Positions 1-9,114 of a stretch of DNA of 57,023 nt are shown in pieces. Below the pieces are notes generated by a model. It made no database searches, was not told the DNA's origin, and was given only the letters and a program-made list of their open reading frames with translations. The position numbers and the translations under genes are program-made. The DNA comes from Moraxella cuniculi DSM 21768 (GTDB lineage: Bacteria; Pseudomonadota; Gammaproteobacteria; Pseudomonadales; Moraxellaceae), in assembly GCF_900156515.1 (NCBI RefSeq), contig NZ_FTNU01000016.1, forward strand, positions 1-57,023, in the 5' to 3' direction. Within the stretch, counting starts at the first letter, position 1. Each line of letters starts with the position of its first letter.

Positions 1-120
1 CAACCAGTCCAAACAGCTGGATTCATCTGGGCTACAAGCACCCAAGCGGCACTCAAAGAGGACAGGTTTTTAGGATTGGCTGATGATACCCCCCCCAGTC
101 TTGACGGCTGGGGGATTTGT
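1..120 (+). mobile_element. possible right end of an IS200/IS605-type element
   Basis: A GC-rich hairpin with arms CCCCCAG (92-98) and CTGGGGG (108-114) and a 9-nt loop stands out in an AT-rich surrounding. One reading frame is open from the window edge to a TAG at 71-73, just before the hairpin, and ends in a basic tail (KRHSKRTGF). A short frame, then a strong subterminal hairpin, is how the 3' end of a tnpB gene and the right end of IS200/IS605 elements usually look. A second frame is open to 189, so the coding frame is not certain. The rest of the element would lie outside the window. This is inference from layout and not a recognised transposase motif. Confidence 0.3.
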
Positions 121-261
121 GGGTATTATACATTTGTCCGAAGTATGGAGGATAAAGGCGTATTCTGGTGCGGAATTTTAACAGTATAAATAACAGTATT
201 TTATTATTTATTTTGCTAATTAATAAAAATAAGACCATAAGAAACAATGGTTTAAAAAATA

Positions 262-582
262 ATGTCAAGTCCCTCCGATCGCACCAAATCTTATCTTTAT
301 TTATACTGCCCAAACCTTGATTATCATCAAGGTTTTTTGTTTGATGGGCTGCATTGGTCAAATTTGCCCAATCAATCATCTGTCTTTAACTGCTTTTTAC
401 ATCAAGCATCCAAACAGATTGCCATTTTAAATGATTCAAATCCTGCCAAGATGACACGGCAAATCTGGGAATTGCCACTGACACATCTTGCCAAAAACCA
501 ATCCGTTTTGCATACATTTTTATGGCATTTGGTTATAATAGTCGCCAAGTTTGATGGTTTTACGACAAAAACGATAGCATGA
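262..582 (+). CDS. hypothetical protein, 106 aa
   Basis: I do not recognise this protein. It is rich in aromatic residues (three Trp, several Phe and Tyr), has no clear signal peptide and only a short hydrophobic stretch near the C terminus (FLWHLVIIVAKF). Its stop overlaps the start of the next gene as ATGA (579-582), which is the main support for it being real and translationally coupled. The ATG at 262 has no convincing ribosome binding site, so the true start could be downstream. A TATAAT at 534-539 inside the 3' end could serve the downstream gene, but no -35 box is properly spaced. Confidence 0.4.
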   Translation: MSSPSDRTKSYLYLYCPNLDYHQGFLFDGLHWSNLPNQSSVFNCFLHQASKQIAILNDSNPAKMTRQIWELPLTHLAKNQSVLHTFLWHLVIIVAKFDGFTTKTIA

Positions 583-1433
583 GTGGGCATATGGACAATA
601 TTGATAGTTTTTTAAGGGCGGTTAGGCGAGCTGATGGGTCTGATGGGTTGTTGTCTGGCTTGGCGGCTGATTATTTTGGGGTATTGCCCATCAGCCCTGC
701 AGGTGTGGCTGATTTTGACAATCTGCTGCATTGCCGTCAGATAACCGAACAAATATTTCCTGCATCTCTTACCAAAATCATGACGGCATTGGTTGCGTTG
801 GAATATCTTAAGTTGGATCATCAGGTGATGATTATTGATGATGATTTGGTGATTGGTTCTGGCTATAATTTAAAAACAGGCGATATTATCAGTGTAGAAA
901 ATCTAATCATTAACATGATGTTGCCCTCAAGCAATATCGCTGCCAAGGCAGTTGCTCGGGCAGTTACTGAAGTGTCGGGTTTGGGTTTTGTTTCGCTGAT
1001 GAATGATAAGGCGAGGCAGCTTGGCATGACGGCAACCGTCTTTAAAAATCCCACAGGGCTGTCGGATAGGCAACAGCTATCCACGGTGTTGGATTTGATG
1101 CGTTTGGGTGTCGCTGCCGTAAAGCATCGGGATTTGGCACGGCTTTGGGGTTTGTCGGTTGCAACGCTGACGATTACAGGTGCAAATGCACGCAGCATTC
1201 GTGTGGCGTCCTCTTTTGCAGCAATCAAAGATATGCCGTGGTGCTTGGGTGGCAAATCGGGCAGTTTTTCACACTGGGGCTATCATTTGCTGTGCCATGT
1301 CCGCCTAAAGTCTGGCTATACAGGCATTGCAGTTGTGCTAAAATCTCCAAGCAGCGAGCAAAGAGATTTGGATATGATTGGCATTGTGAATAACCTAAGC
1401 CAGCAGTATCATTATCCATGTGTTGATGGCTGA
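579..1433 (+). CDS. D-alanyl-D-alanine carboxypeptidase-like protein (peptidase S11)
   Basis: This belongs to the penicillin-binding-protein/serine peptidase family that trims the D-Ala-D-Ala end of peptidoglycan stem peptides. All three active-site motifs are visible: SLTK (Ser63, Lys66), SSN (117-119) and the KTG-like KSG (226-228). At 284 aa it covers the catalytic domain only. The C-terminal beta domain and membrane anchor of PBP5/6 are absent. No signal peptide is seen: the N terminus is polar and charged (RAVRRADGSDG), which is odd for an enzyme whose substrate is periplasmic. The start could be 579 (ATGA overlap with the gene before) or the ATG at 591, preceded by a weak GAGTGGG. The stop sits inside a 7-bp tandem repeat. 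Confidence 0.8.
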   Translation: MSGHMDNIDSFLRAVRRADGSDGLLSGLAADYFGVLPISPAGVADFDNLLHCRQITEQIFPASLTKIMTALVALEYLKLDHQVMIIDDDLVIGSGYNLKTGDIISVENLIINMMLPSSNIAAKAVARAVTEVSGLGFVSLMNDKARQLGMTATVFKNPTGLSDRQQLSTVLDLMRLGVAAVKHRDLARLWGLSVATLTITGANARSIRVASSFAAIKDMPWCLGGKSGSFSHWGYHLLCHVRLKSGYTGIAVVLKSPSSEQRDLDMIGIVNNLSQQYHYPCVDG

Positions 1434-1458
1434 TGGCTGATGGATTATGGATTATCAA
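1424..1458. repeat. 7-bp tandem repeat across the stop codon of the carboxypeptidase gene
   Basis: Consecutive 7-bp units read TGATGGC, TGATGGC, TGATGGA, TTATGGA, then a decayed TTATCAA. The stop TGA at 1431-1433 is the start of the second unit. Gain or loss of one 7-bp unit would change the reading frame at the extreme C terminus only. Confidence 0.6.
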
Positions 1459-1566
1459 AAAAGCCAACCAAGGCTGTGATGAGTGGTGTTGTTTTGTTAT
1501 TTTGATAAATATAGTTTTTATTTTAAATATATTTTTGCAATAAAATAATTAAAATAAAATTTTTGC

Positions 1567-1594
1567 TTGACATGGGGTGATTTTGCTGTATAAT
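1567..1594 (+). promoter_or_regulatory. sigma70 promoter of the initiator tRNA and rimP-nusA-infB operon
   Basis: A consensus TTGACA (1567-1572) and a consensus TATAAT (1589-1594) are separated by 16 bp. Transcription would start a few bases before the tRNA at 1611, as expected for a strong stable-RNA promoter. Confidence 0.85.
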
Positions 1595-1610
1595 AGGCAT
1601 TCTAAATTGA

Positions 1611-1687
<77 letters not shown>

Positions 1688-1769
1688 CTTTTTAAAATCC
1701 TAAGTTCAGATTGTTATCATTGGATTTGGGTAGCTTGCTTAGCCAAGCTGTCGGCTGGTATTATTATTG

Positions 1770-1799
1770 CCCACCAACGATTGTTTTGTGGGTTTTTTT
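1770..1799 (+). terminator. Rho-independent terminator after tRNA-fMet
   Basis: Arms CCCAC (1770-1774) and GTGGG (1788-1792) with an inner AAC/GTT pairing, followed by seven T (1793-1799). It lies between the tRNA and rimP, so rimP and the genes after it probably depend on readthrough or antitermination. Confidence 0.7.
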
Positions 1800-1847
1800 G
1801 TATTTATTATCCGTGTTCGGCTAAATTTTAGGAAATATCATTCAACC

Positions 1848-2345
1848 ATGAAACCATCAAGCAAAATTGCTGAATTGACCGAATTGATAGCACCTGCTGT
1901 GGCTGCGTGTGGTGTGGACTTGTGGGGCATTGAGTTTATGCCACAAGGACGCAAATCGTTATTGCGTATCTATATTGAGACCCTGCCAGAGCAGCGAGCG
2001 GCTGGTGAGCATGTCACCATCGAGGATTGCTCGGCGGTGAATCATCAGGTGTCAGGCGTGCTCGATGTACACGACCCCATCGCAGGCGAGTATGTGCTGG
2101 AGGTGTCAAGCCCTGGTTTTGATAGACCGTTGTTCACGCGTGAGCAGGTGGCAGAATATGTCGGCGAGGTGGTGAATTTACGCTTGATTCATGCGATTGG
2201 CACAGCAGAGAACAAACGCCGCAAGGTTGTTGGGCGACTGATGTCGGTTACTGATAGCAGTATGCAAATCCTCACCGAGGATAAGTTGGAATTTGATATC
2301 GCCTTTGATAGTGTGGATAAGGCACATTTGGTTTATCAAGACTAA
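1848..2345 (+). CDS. rimP: ribosome maturation factor RimP
   Basis: RimP binds the 30S subunit during assembly and is needed for efficient maturation of the small subunit. The 165-aa protein has the expected two-part structure: an N-terminal alpha/beta domain with the conserved VDLWGIEF and LRIYIE strands, the EVSSPGFDRPL signature near the middle, and a C-terminal Sm-like beta domain. The start at 1848 (MKPSSKIAEL) is preferred over an upstream in-frame ATG at 1767 because it fits family length, has AGGAAA about 11 bp upstream, and avoids reading through the terminator hairpin. It is the first protein gene of the tRNA-fMet/nusA/infB operon. Confidence 0.95.
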   Translation: MKPSSKIAELTELIAPAVAACGVDLWGIEFMPQGRKSLLRIYIETLPEQRAAGEHVTIEDCSAVNHQVSGVLDVHDPIAGEYVLEVSSPGFDRPLFTREQVAEYVGEVVNLRLIHAIGTAENKRRKVVGRLMSVTDSSMQILTEDKLEFDIAFDSVDKAHLVYQD

Positions 2346-2473
2346 CTTTTATTTATTTTAAGCAGATTTTCAAAATTAGTAATCTTCCCAAACTGGGATT
2401 TTTATTAACTATTTGATTAAATTAACTATTTTATCATTATATTAACCATTAACCCAACCCAAGGAATCCACAG

Positions 2474-3955
2474 ATGAGTCGTGAAATTTTGACCGTGGTT
2501 GAGACCGTCAGTAATGAAAAAGGGCTAAACCCTGAAGATATTTTTCAAGCAATCGAACAGGCGTTGGTTGTATCTACCAAGAAAAAAGTCTACACCGAGC
2601 AGCCAGAGGTTGCCATTCGTGTGCATATTGACCGCAAAACTGGCGACTATGACACTTTCCGCTACTGGACGGTGGTGGCTGATGAAGACCATGAAATGCC
2701 AGCTTGCCAGCTTGCCATCAGCGACTTGGACGAAAACGAGTGGAAAATCGGCGACATTAAAGAAGAACAAATTGAGTCAATTGAGTTTGGGCGAATTGCA
2801 GCAACCCAAGCTAAGCAAGTAATTATCCAAAAAATCCGTGAGGCGGAACGAGCGTTAATTGCCGATGCTTTTGAGTCTCGCTTGGGTGAGCTTGTTACTG
2901 GCGAGGTCAAAAAACAAAGCCGTGATGCTTATATCATTGACTTGGGCGAAGGTGGCGAAGGGTATTTGGCAAAAGACAATACTTTGCCAAGAGAGACTTT
3001 GCGTCCAAAAAGCCGCGTTTCGGCGATTTTGCAACAAGTCAATCGTGATGGCAGAAGCCCACAATTGGTATTGTCTCGCACCAGCAACGAAATGCTTGTT
3101 GCTTTGATGAACAAAGAAGTGCCAGAGATTAGCGAACAGATTATCGAGATTCGTGATGTGGCTCGCCTGCCGGGGCTTCGTGCCAAAATTTCGGTCAAAA
3201 CCAACGACCACCGCATTGACCCTGTGGGGGCGTGTATCGGTATGCGTGGTACGCGTATCCAAGCGGTGCAGCAAGAGCTTGACGGTGAGCGTATCGATGT
3301 AATCGTCTGGAATGAAGACCCAGCCCAGTATATCATCAGTGCCTTGGAGCCTGCTGATGTCAGTGGTTTGGTGCTTGACGAAGACACCAAAACTGCCGAG
3401 GTGATTTTTGTAACCAACGAACAGCTGGCACGAGCGATTGGCTCGCAAGGTCAAAATGTTCGCTTGGCATCAGAGCTGACAGGCTACAAGCTCAACATGA
3501 TTTTGGAATCGGAATACAATGAGCGTCAGGCTTCTGAAAATCAAGCAGTGATTGAGATGTTCTATGAGCGTCTAGAGGTTGATCGTGATTTGGCAGAAGT
3601 ATTGGCAGAGGTTGGCTTTAGCGATATTGAAACCGTTGCCTATGCACCTATTGAAGAGTTTTATGAAATCGAAGGTCTTGATGATGAGACCATCACCGCT
3701 ATCCAAGAGCGTGCCAAAGAGGTAATTATCAGCGATGAGATTGCCAAGCAACAAAACATCAAAGAGCCAAGTGCTGAGCTTTTGGCACTTGATGAAATGA
3801 CCCCAGCGATCGCCTATAAATTGGCAGAGCGAGACATTATTAGCCTTGATGATTTGGCAGAGCAGGCGGTATTTGATATTGATGATATCGAAGGCTTGGA
3901 CAGCGAATTGGCTGGTAGGCTGATCATGGCAGCACGCCAATCGTGGTTTGATTAA
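2474..3955 (+). CDS. nusA: transcription termination/antitermination protein NusA
   Basis: NusA binds RNA polymerase and modulates pausing, Rho-dependent and intrinsic termination, and antitermination. At 493 aa it has full gammaproteobacterial length. In order: the N-terminal polymerase-binding domain (about 1-130), an S1 domain (about 135-200, VTGEVKKQSRDAYIIDLG), two KH domains (about 230-345, with GACIGMRGTRIQ and AIGSQGQNVRLA), and two acidic C-terminal repeats (about 365-490) like those of E. coli NusA. The 128-bp gap from rimP is AT-rich and holds ATTAACTATTT twice (2404 and 2421). It shares the operon with infB. Confidence 0.98.
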   Translation: MSREILTVVETVSNEKGLNPEDIFQAIEQALVVSTKKKVYTEQPEVAIRVHIDRKTGDYDTFRYWTVVADEDHEMPACQLAISDLDENEWKIGDIKEEQIESIEFGRIAATQAKQVIIQKIREAERALIADAFESRLGELVTGEVKKQSRDAYIIDLGEGGEGYLAKDNTLPRETLRPKSRVSAILQQVNRDGRSPQLVLSRTSNEMLVALMNKEVPEISEQIIEIRDVARLPGLRAKISVKTNDHRIDPVGACIGMRGTRIQAVQQELDGERIDVIVWNEDPAQYIISALEPADVSGLVLDEDTKTAEVIFVTNEQLARAIGSQGQNVRLASELTGYKLNMILESEYNERQASENQAVIEMFYERLEVDRDLAEVLAEVGFSDIETVAYAPIEEFYEIEGLDDETITAIQERAKEVIISDEIAKQQNIKEPSAELLALDEMTPAIAYKLAERDIISLDDLAEQAVFDIDDIEGLDSELAGRLIMAARQSWFD

Positions 3956-4114
3956 TCATGATGGCGGTAATAATGGACGCACAGCAATGAGCGTGCAGTC
4001 AAGAGCATAACCTGCCAGACCTAGTGTTTGGCAGACAAGATACGATGGGCGTTGTCAAAAGACAAATTAAGATGATGCCAATGCCCATCACTAAGCAAAA
4101 ACTAGGTGATATGA

Positions 4115-6844
4115 ATGGCAAAAACAGTTAAAGAGCTTGCTCAAATTTCAAACACAACAACCGAAACCATCTTAAAGCAGCTTGCCGATGCTGGGTTGCC
4201 AGCACGCAGCGAAAATGACCATGTTAGTGATGCCGAGCAACAAAAACTGGTGGCATTTTTAAAACAAAGTCATGGCGAAAAGCCAAAATCTCGCATTAGC
4301 CTGAAGTCAAAAACCACTTCAACAGCACAGGTAACAGGTGCTTCTGGCAAGGCAAAAACCATCAATGTGGTACGCACCAAAAAAGTCGTTTATGAAAAAC
4401 CAGACCCTGCTAAGATTGAGGCAGAGATTGCCGCTCAAGCCAAAGCAGCTGAAGAAGCGCGCCTAAAAGCAGCGGCAGAAAAACAAGCTGCTGAACGCAG
4501 CAAAAAAGAAGCCGCCGAGCGACAAGCGGCAACTTTGGCAGCAATGCGTGCCAGTGCCGAACCAAGCAAAGCTAGCGATACCAGCAGTGCTGTTGTTGTC
4601 AAAAAAACCAAAAAAGACGATGAGCAAAAAGCTGCACCAAAAGCCGATAAGAAAAAAGCAGCAAAACCAGCCAAACAAGAATCTGCCGAAGACAAAAAAG
4701 CCCGTGAAGCTCGTGAGGCTGAAGAAGAACGCCTGCGTCAGATGGAGGCTGAAACACGCCGCAAAGCTGCCATCGATGCCCAAAACCGCACGCTTGAACA
4801 AATGAAAGAGATGGCATCACGCTACAGCGATAGCGATGATGGTACACAGGCAACCATCGTACGCACCAAAGATGACGCACCGCTGGCTGATGGCTTGGTG
4901 GGAGCGGCTTTGGAGGAGTCGTTCGAAAAAGAACGCCGTGAAATCAAGCGAGGCAGTGCAGGCACAACAGGCAAAGGCGGCAAAAAAGGCCGCAAAGGTC
5001 AGCAAGAAGAGCGAGAAATCAAAACCCGCTCAAAAGGACTAAAATCATCACAGGCAAATAAGCATAAGTTTGAAATGCCTGTTGAAAAAATCGTGCATAA
5101 TGTCGAAGTTGGTGAGAGCATTGTGCTGTCTGACTTGGCTCAAAAAATGGCGGTCAAAGTCCGTGAAGTCATCAAGGCATTGATGAAAATGGGCGAGCTG
5201 GTGCGAGAGTCTGATACCATTGACCAGATGACTGCTGCTTTGGTGATTGAGGAATTTGGTCATAATTTCATCGCTGTTAGTGATACGCAGCTAGAAGATG
5301 ATTTGCAGGTGGCAGTAGACGAAAAATCAGGCAATATTCAGACCCGTCCGCCAGTTGTTACCATCATGGGTCATGTTGATCATGGCAAGACTTCTCTGCT
5401 TGACAAGATTCGTGCCACCAAAGTCGCCTCAGGTGAGGCAGGCGGCATTACCCAGCATATCGGTGCTTATCATGTAACCACAGATCGTGGCGTGATTACT
5501 TTCCTTGACACACCGGGGCATGCTGCATTTACAGCAATGCGTTCTCGTGGTGCACAAGCGACCGATATTGTTGTACTGGTTGTCGCTGCGGACGATGGCA
5601 TGATGCCACAGACCGAAGAGGCGATTGACCACGCTCGTGCAGCTGGCACACCGCTGATTGTTGCCATCAATAAGATGGATAAAGACACCGCCGATCCTGA
5701 TCGTGTGATTAATGAATTATCGGTCAAAGAAGTGATTCCAGAAGAATGGGGTGGCGATACGCCGATGGTCAAGGTTTCTGCCAAATCAGGCATGGGCATT
5801 GATGAATTGCTTGAGGTAATTAGCATTCAGGCGGAGCTGATGGAGCTAGAAGCACCTGTTGATGGTGCAGCACAGGGCGTGGTGATTGAGTCTCGCTTGG
5901 ACAAAGGTCGTGGAGCGGTTGCCAGCTTACTTGTCAAAAAAGGCACACTAAACCAAGGCGATTTGGTCTTGGCGGGCGAATATTATGGTAAGGTGCGTGC
6001 CATGACCGATGAGAATGGTCAGCGTATCAAAACCGCAGGCCCTTCGATTCCTGTAGAGATTTTGGGCTTGCCAGAAGCACCAGCGGCAGGCAGCGAATTT
6101 TTGGTGGTATCAGATGAGAAAAAAGCACGAGAAGTGGCGGATTTCCGTGCTGCTCGTGAGCGTGATCGCATCTTGGAACGCCAAAATAAAATGCGACTGG
6201 ATACCTTGTTTGACAGCATGAACAGTACCGAAGTTGCCACCTTAAACATTATCCTAAAAACCGATGTGCGTGGTTCGCTGGAGGCATTATTGGGGGCACT
6301 TGATGAGCTGTCTACCGATGAGGTGAAAGTGCGTGTCATCAGCTCTGGCGTTGGTGCCATCACTGAGTCTGATGTTATCTTGGCAGAATCAAGCGAGGCG
6401 GTATTGCTTGGTTTTAATGTGCGTGCCGACAATGCAGGCAAGAAAAAAGCTGACGCAGCAGGATTGGATATTCGCTACTACAGCGTGATTTATGGACTGA
6501 TTGATGATGTCAAGGCGGCAATGAGTGGTATGCTGGCACCTGAGCATCGTGAGCAGATTCTGGGCATTGCCGAAGTGCGAGAGGTCTTCCGCTCAAGCAA
6601 ATTCGGTGCGGCGGCAGGCTGCATGGTGCAAGAGGGTACCATTCATCGCAACAAGCCAATCCGTGTATTGCGTGATGACAAGGTTATCTTCACAGGTCAG
6701 CTACAATCGTTACGCCGTTATAAAGATGATGTCAATGAAGTCAAGGCAGGCATCGAGTGCGGCTTGGCGGTGAAGGGCTATGAAGTTGCTGTTGGTGATA
6801 AGATTGAAGTGTTTGAAATTCACGAAATCAAGCGAGAGCTATAA
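4115..6844 (+). CDS. infB: translation initiation factor IF-2
   Basis: IF-2 is the GTPase that places initiator tRNA on the ribosome and promotes subunit joining. The 909-aa protein starts with the short IF2_N module ([13 protein letters not shown]), followed by a long Lys/Ala/Glu-rich linker (about 90-300), a second IF2_N-like segment, then the G domain with GHVDHGKT near residue 418, DTPGH and NKMD, and finally the beta-barrel and C2 tRNA-binding domains. The start at 4115 has AGGTG at 4103-4107. The low-complexity linker is the usual variable part of the family. The initiator tRNA gene heading the same operon fits the role. Confidence 0.98.
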   Translation: MAKTVKELAQISNTTTETILKQLADAGLPARSENDHVSDAEQQKLVAFLKQSHGEKPKSRISLKSKTTSTAQVTGASGKAKTINVVRTKKVVYEKPDPAKIEAEIAAQAKAAEEARLKAAAEKQAAERSKKEAAERQAATLAAMRASAEPSKASDTSSAVVVKKTKKDDEQKAAPKADKKKAAKPAKQESAEDKKAREAREAEEERLRQMEAETRRKAAIDAQNRTLEQMKEMASRYSDSDDGTQATIVRTKDDAPLADGLVGAALEESFEKERREIKRGSAGTTGKGGKKGRKGQQEEREIKTRSKGLKSSQANKHKFEMPVEKIVHNVEVGESIVLSDLAQKMAVKVREVIKALMKMGELVRESDTIDQMTAALVIEEFGHNFIAVSDTQLEDDLQVAVDEKSGNIQTRPPVVTIMGHVDHGKTSLLDKIRATKVASGEAGGITQHIGAYHVTTDRGVITFLDTPGHAAFTAMRSRGAQATDIVVLVVAADDGMMPQTEEAIDHARAAGTPLIVAINKMDKDTADPDRVINELSVKEVIPEEWGGDTPMVKVSAKSGMGIDELLEVISIQAELMELEAPVDGAAQGVVIESRLDKGRGAVASLLVKKGTLNQGDLVLAGEYYGKVRAMTDENGQRIKTAGPSIPVEILGLPEAPAAGSEFLVVSDEKKAREVADFRAARERDRILERQNKMRLDTLFDSMNSTEVATLNIILKTDVRGSLEALLGALDELSTDEVKVRVISSGVGAITESDVILAESSEAVLLGFNVRADNAGKKKADAAGLDIRYYSVIYGLIDDVKAAMSGMLAPEHREQILGIAEVREVFRSSKFGAAAGCMVQEGTIHRNKPIRVLRDDKVIFTGQLQSLRRYKDDVNEVKAGIECGLAVKGYEVAVGDKIEVFEIHEIKREL

Positions 6845-6850
6845 CCAACA

Positions 6851-6877
6851 AAAACCCTGTCAAGCTGGCGGGGTTTT
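6851..6877 (+). terminator. hairpin terminator after infB
   Basis: AAAACCC (6851-6857) pairs with GGGTTTT (6871-6877). It lies between infB and rbfA and probably attenuates transcription into rbfA-truB. The same AAAACCCTGTC arm recurs in the pnp terminator. Confidence 0.65.
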
Positions 6878-6987
6878 GCTTTGTGGCGATGATACATCAA
6901 CGCTCATGTGTCATTGCCACTTGGTAGTGCTGGCATTAGGCACAGTGGTCAATTTTTAAAATATTAATAAAGCATGAAAGGATATTT

Positions 6988-7383
6988 ATGAATCAACGAT
7001 TACAACGCTTGGCTGATCAGATCCAACGCAGTTTGGCAATTTTAATCCGTGATGAGATTAATGACCCCAGATTGACTGGATTTGTTACCATTTCGGCGGT
7101 GAAAGTCAGCCCAGATTTGGGCTATGCTGATATTTATGTAACCATTCTTGAGCCGAGCCAAGACGGTGGCATGAACATTGAGGCACATCGTGAGAGCCTA
7201 AAAGTGCTAAACAACGCCGCAGGGTTTTTGCGTACCGAGCTTAGTCGCACGATGAAAACTCGTACAACGCCACGCTTGCGTTTTCATTATGACGAAGTAA
7301 CCGCACAGGGCAACCACATGATGAATTTGGTCAATCAAGCCATGCAAAAAACCCAAGCAACGGCAGACGATGGCGACAACTGA
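6988..7383 (+). CDS. rbfA: 30S ribosome-binding factor RbfA
   Basis: RbfA is a small KH-fold protein that binds 16S rRNA helix 1 and helps late 30S maturation and cold adaptation. The 131-aa protein opens with the family pattern RLQRLADQIQRSLAILI, followed by NDPRLTGFVTISAVKVSPD and the central YADIYVTIL strand. AAAGGA precedes the ATG by a few bases. Its stop overlaps the truB start by one base (TGATG), as in many gammaproteobacteria, so the two are translationally coupled. Confidence 0.97.
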   Translation: MNQRLQRLADQIQRSLAILIRDEINDPRLTGFVTISAVKVSPDLGYADIYVTILEPSQDGGMNIEAHRESLKVLNNAAGFLRTELSRTMKTRTTPRLRFHYDEVTAQGNHMMNLVNQAMQKTQATADDGDN

Positions 7384-8309
7384 TGCAAAAAACGGTTATT
7401 TCAGGTGTTTTGTTATTGGACAAACCTGCCGATATCAGCTCGCACACGGCTCTTTTTCGAGCAAAGCATTTGTTCAAATCAGACAGCCAAGATTCAAAAA
7501 AAGCAGGGCATACAGGCACGCTAGACCCGATGGCAACGGGGCTTTTGCCCTTATGCTTCGGTGAGGCGACCAAATTTGCCCAATATGGGCTTGATGCCAA
7601 CAAGGGTTATACAGCCACGATTCGGTTGGGCGAGCAGACAGACACTGGCGATATGCAGGGTGTTGTGATTGCAACCGCCGCCGTGCCAGCGATAGATCAG
7701 ACGATGCTTGATGAGCTTAGCTTGGCGATGATAGGCGAGCAGTGGCAGATACCGCCGATGTATTCGGCACTAAAAAAAGACGGCAAAAAACTCTACGAAT
7801 ATGCACGCGAGGGCATACAGCTACAGCGAGAACCACGCCGTATCGTTATTCATCAGTTGCAATTGCGGCGTATTGATGAGCGGACGCTGGCATTGTCTGT
7901 ATTGTGCTCAAAAGGCAGTTATGTGCGTGTTTTGGCAGAGGATATCGCTGGTCGCTTGGGGACGCTTGGGCATCTGATTGGTCTGCGGCGGACGCAGACG
8001 GGCGGTTTTATGCTGGCAGAGGCGGTGGATTTTGCAGCATTGGAGGCGATGGATATGCCCAAGCGGTTACTTCAGCTGCTGCCTGTTGATGTGCTTGTGG
8101 CACATTTGCCGATATTGACGGTTGATGCTGATGAATCGCAGCGACTTAAGATTGGACAGCGGCTCAATGTTGCCAAGCGTGCTGCTGCCTTGTTCACCGA
8201 GCAAGCAGAGCCATCGTGTATGGTGCGACTGTATGCTGACGGTGCTTTTGTCGGCTTGGGGGAGCTTGCCATCACAGGCAGACTACAGCCCAAAAAAATG
8301 CTGGCATAG
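7383..8309 (+). CDS. truB: tRNA pseudouridine(55) synthase TruB
   Basis: TruB makes pseudouridine 55 in the T loop of nearly all tRNAs and also acts as a tRNA folding helper. The protein is 308 aa. The N-terminal GVLLLDKPADISSH motif and the catalytic motif GHTGTLDPMATG, with nucleophile Asp48, are intact. Downstream are the YSALKKDGKKLYEYAREG and GSYVRVLAEDI blocks and a C-terminal PUA-like segment. It overlaps rbfA by one base. In most relatives rpsO follows directly, but here two porin genes are inserted first. Confidence 0.97.
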   Translation: MQKTVISGVLLLDKPADISSHTALFRAKHLFKSDSQDSKKAGHTGTLDPMATGLLPLCFGEATKFAQYGLDANKGYTATIRLGEQTDTGDMQGVVIATAAVPAIDQTMLDELSLAMIGEQWQIPPMYSALKKDGKKLYEYAREGIQLQREPRRIVIHQLQLRRIDERTLALSVLCSKGSYVRVLAEDIAGRLGTLGHLIGLRRTQTGGFMLAEAVDFAALEAMDMPKRLLQLLPVDVLVAHLPILTVDADESQRLKIGQRLNVAKRAAALFTEQAEPSCMVRLYADGAFVGLGELAITGRLQPKKMLA

Positions 8310-8320
8310 CTTTTTATGTT

Positions 8321-8391
8321 TGTAAAATTTTGTAACATATTGAGCAAATTTTATAAATATACTTGACAGTACAAGGTACTGGCGATAAAAT
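8321..8391 (+). promoter_or_regulatory. porin 1 promoter with upstream element
   Basis: TTGACA (8363-8368), a 17-bp spacer and TAAAAT (8386-8391) form a good sigma70 promoter. Upstream lies TGTAAAATTTTGTAACAT (8321-8338), separated by 24 bp from the -35 box. The same 18-mer stands at the same distance before the second porin, so it is likely part of an ancestral duplicated regulatory region and may be a regulator site or UP element. Confidence 0.75.
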
Positions 8392-8439
8392 TAGCTCGCC
8401 TATTATGGCAATGTTTTCTCCTAGGTTTAAGGATTTATT

Positions 8440-9039
8440 ATGAAAAAGATCGCTCTAGCTGCTGTATTGGCAGGTGTTTCAAGCATGGCTTCAGCCAACC
8501 TACTAAACACTGACAACCTATATGTACAAGGTAATGTTGGTTATTCTAAACTACAAGCTAAAGAAGCTGGTGCAAAGTTCAAAGACAGCAACCCATCTTT
8601 CACCATCGCTGTAGGTAAAGATACTGGCAATGTGCGTTATGTTGGTGATTATACCTATTTTGGTAAACTTGAAAATAACGAACAGCTTAACGCAGGCTTC
8701 TTTAAGGCAGAGCTATCAGCACAATCGGTTGGTTTTTCAGCCATTTATGACTTCCAGCCAGTATCTGGCTTTACTCCGTATGTTGGCGGTCGTCTAGGTT
8801 TGAACTACCTAAGATTGAAAAATGAAGCTCGTGCGAACAATGGTACAGTAGCGGCTTCTCTTGACAGCAAAAAAGCTCAAGCTGGTGCAGGTGTACTAGC
8901 TGGCGTACAATACAGCATCAACCCACAATTGGCTGTAGATGCTGGCGTTGAGTACAACTACCTTGGTAAAGTTGGTTCAAACGATCAGGTAAAATTAGAC
9001 CAATACGGTGCTAAGCTAGGTCTTCGCTATAACTTCTAA
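8440..9039 (+). CDS. opacity-type outer membrane porin 1
   Basis: A small outer membrane beta-barrel of the opacity/NspA-like class (8-stranded barrels with surface loops). The 199-aa precursor has a typical signal peptide cut after SMASA, then alternating amphipathic strands (LYVQGNVGYSKLQ, GFTPYVGGRLGLNYL, PQLAVDAGVEYNYLG) and ends in Phe (LGLRYNF), the C-terminal signature for BAM-dependent insertion. AAGGA precedes the start. The next gene is a paralogue with near-identical signal peptide and C terminus. A role in adhesion or ion passage is possible, but neither is shown by the sequence. Confidence 0.85.
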   Translation: MKKIALAAVLAGVSSMASANLLNTDNLYVQGNVGYSKLQAKEAGAKFKDSNPSFTIAVGKDTGNVRYVGDYTYFGKLENNEQLNAGFFKAELSAQSVGFSAIYDFQPVSGFTPYVGGRLGLNYLRLKNEARANNGTVAASLDSKKAQAGAGVLAGVQYSINPQLAVDAGVEYNYLGKVGSNDQVKLDQYGAKLGLRYNF

Positions 9040-9065
9040 TGCCTGACTGCTACAGTCGCATTATC

Positions 9066-9099
9066 AAATCCATCGGTGTTTTATCGGTGGATTTTTTTT
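9066..9099 (+). terminator. terminator after porin 1
   Basis: AAATCCA (9066-9072) pairs with TGGATTT (from 9088), followed by a run of T. It isolates the first porin gene from the second. Confidence 0.8.
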
Positions 9100-9114
9100 G
9101 ATGGCAGATTTTCT

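Noticed and set aside
53-379. Minus-strand 108-codon frame at the left edge
   Set aside because: It crosses the GC hairpin and an AT-rich stretch, has biased hydrophobic composition (Ile/Leu/Lys) and no ribosome binding site.
4435-4880. Several long minus-strand and alternative frames within infB
   Set aside because: They mirror the Lys/Ala-rich IF-2 linker; reverse reading of such repeats gives Ala/Phe/Ser-rich false frames.
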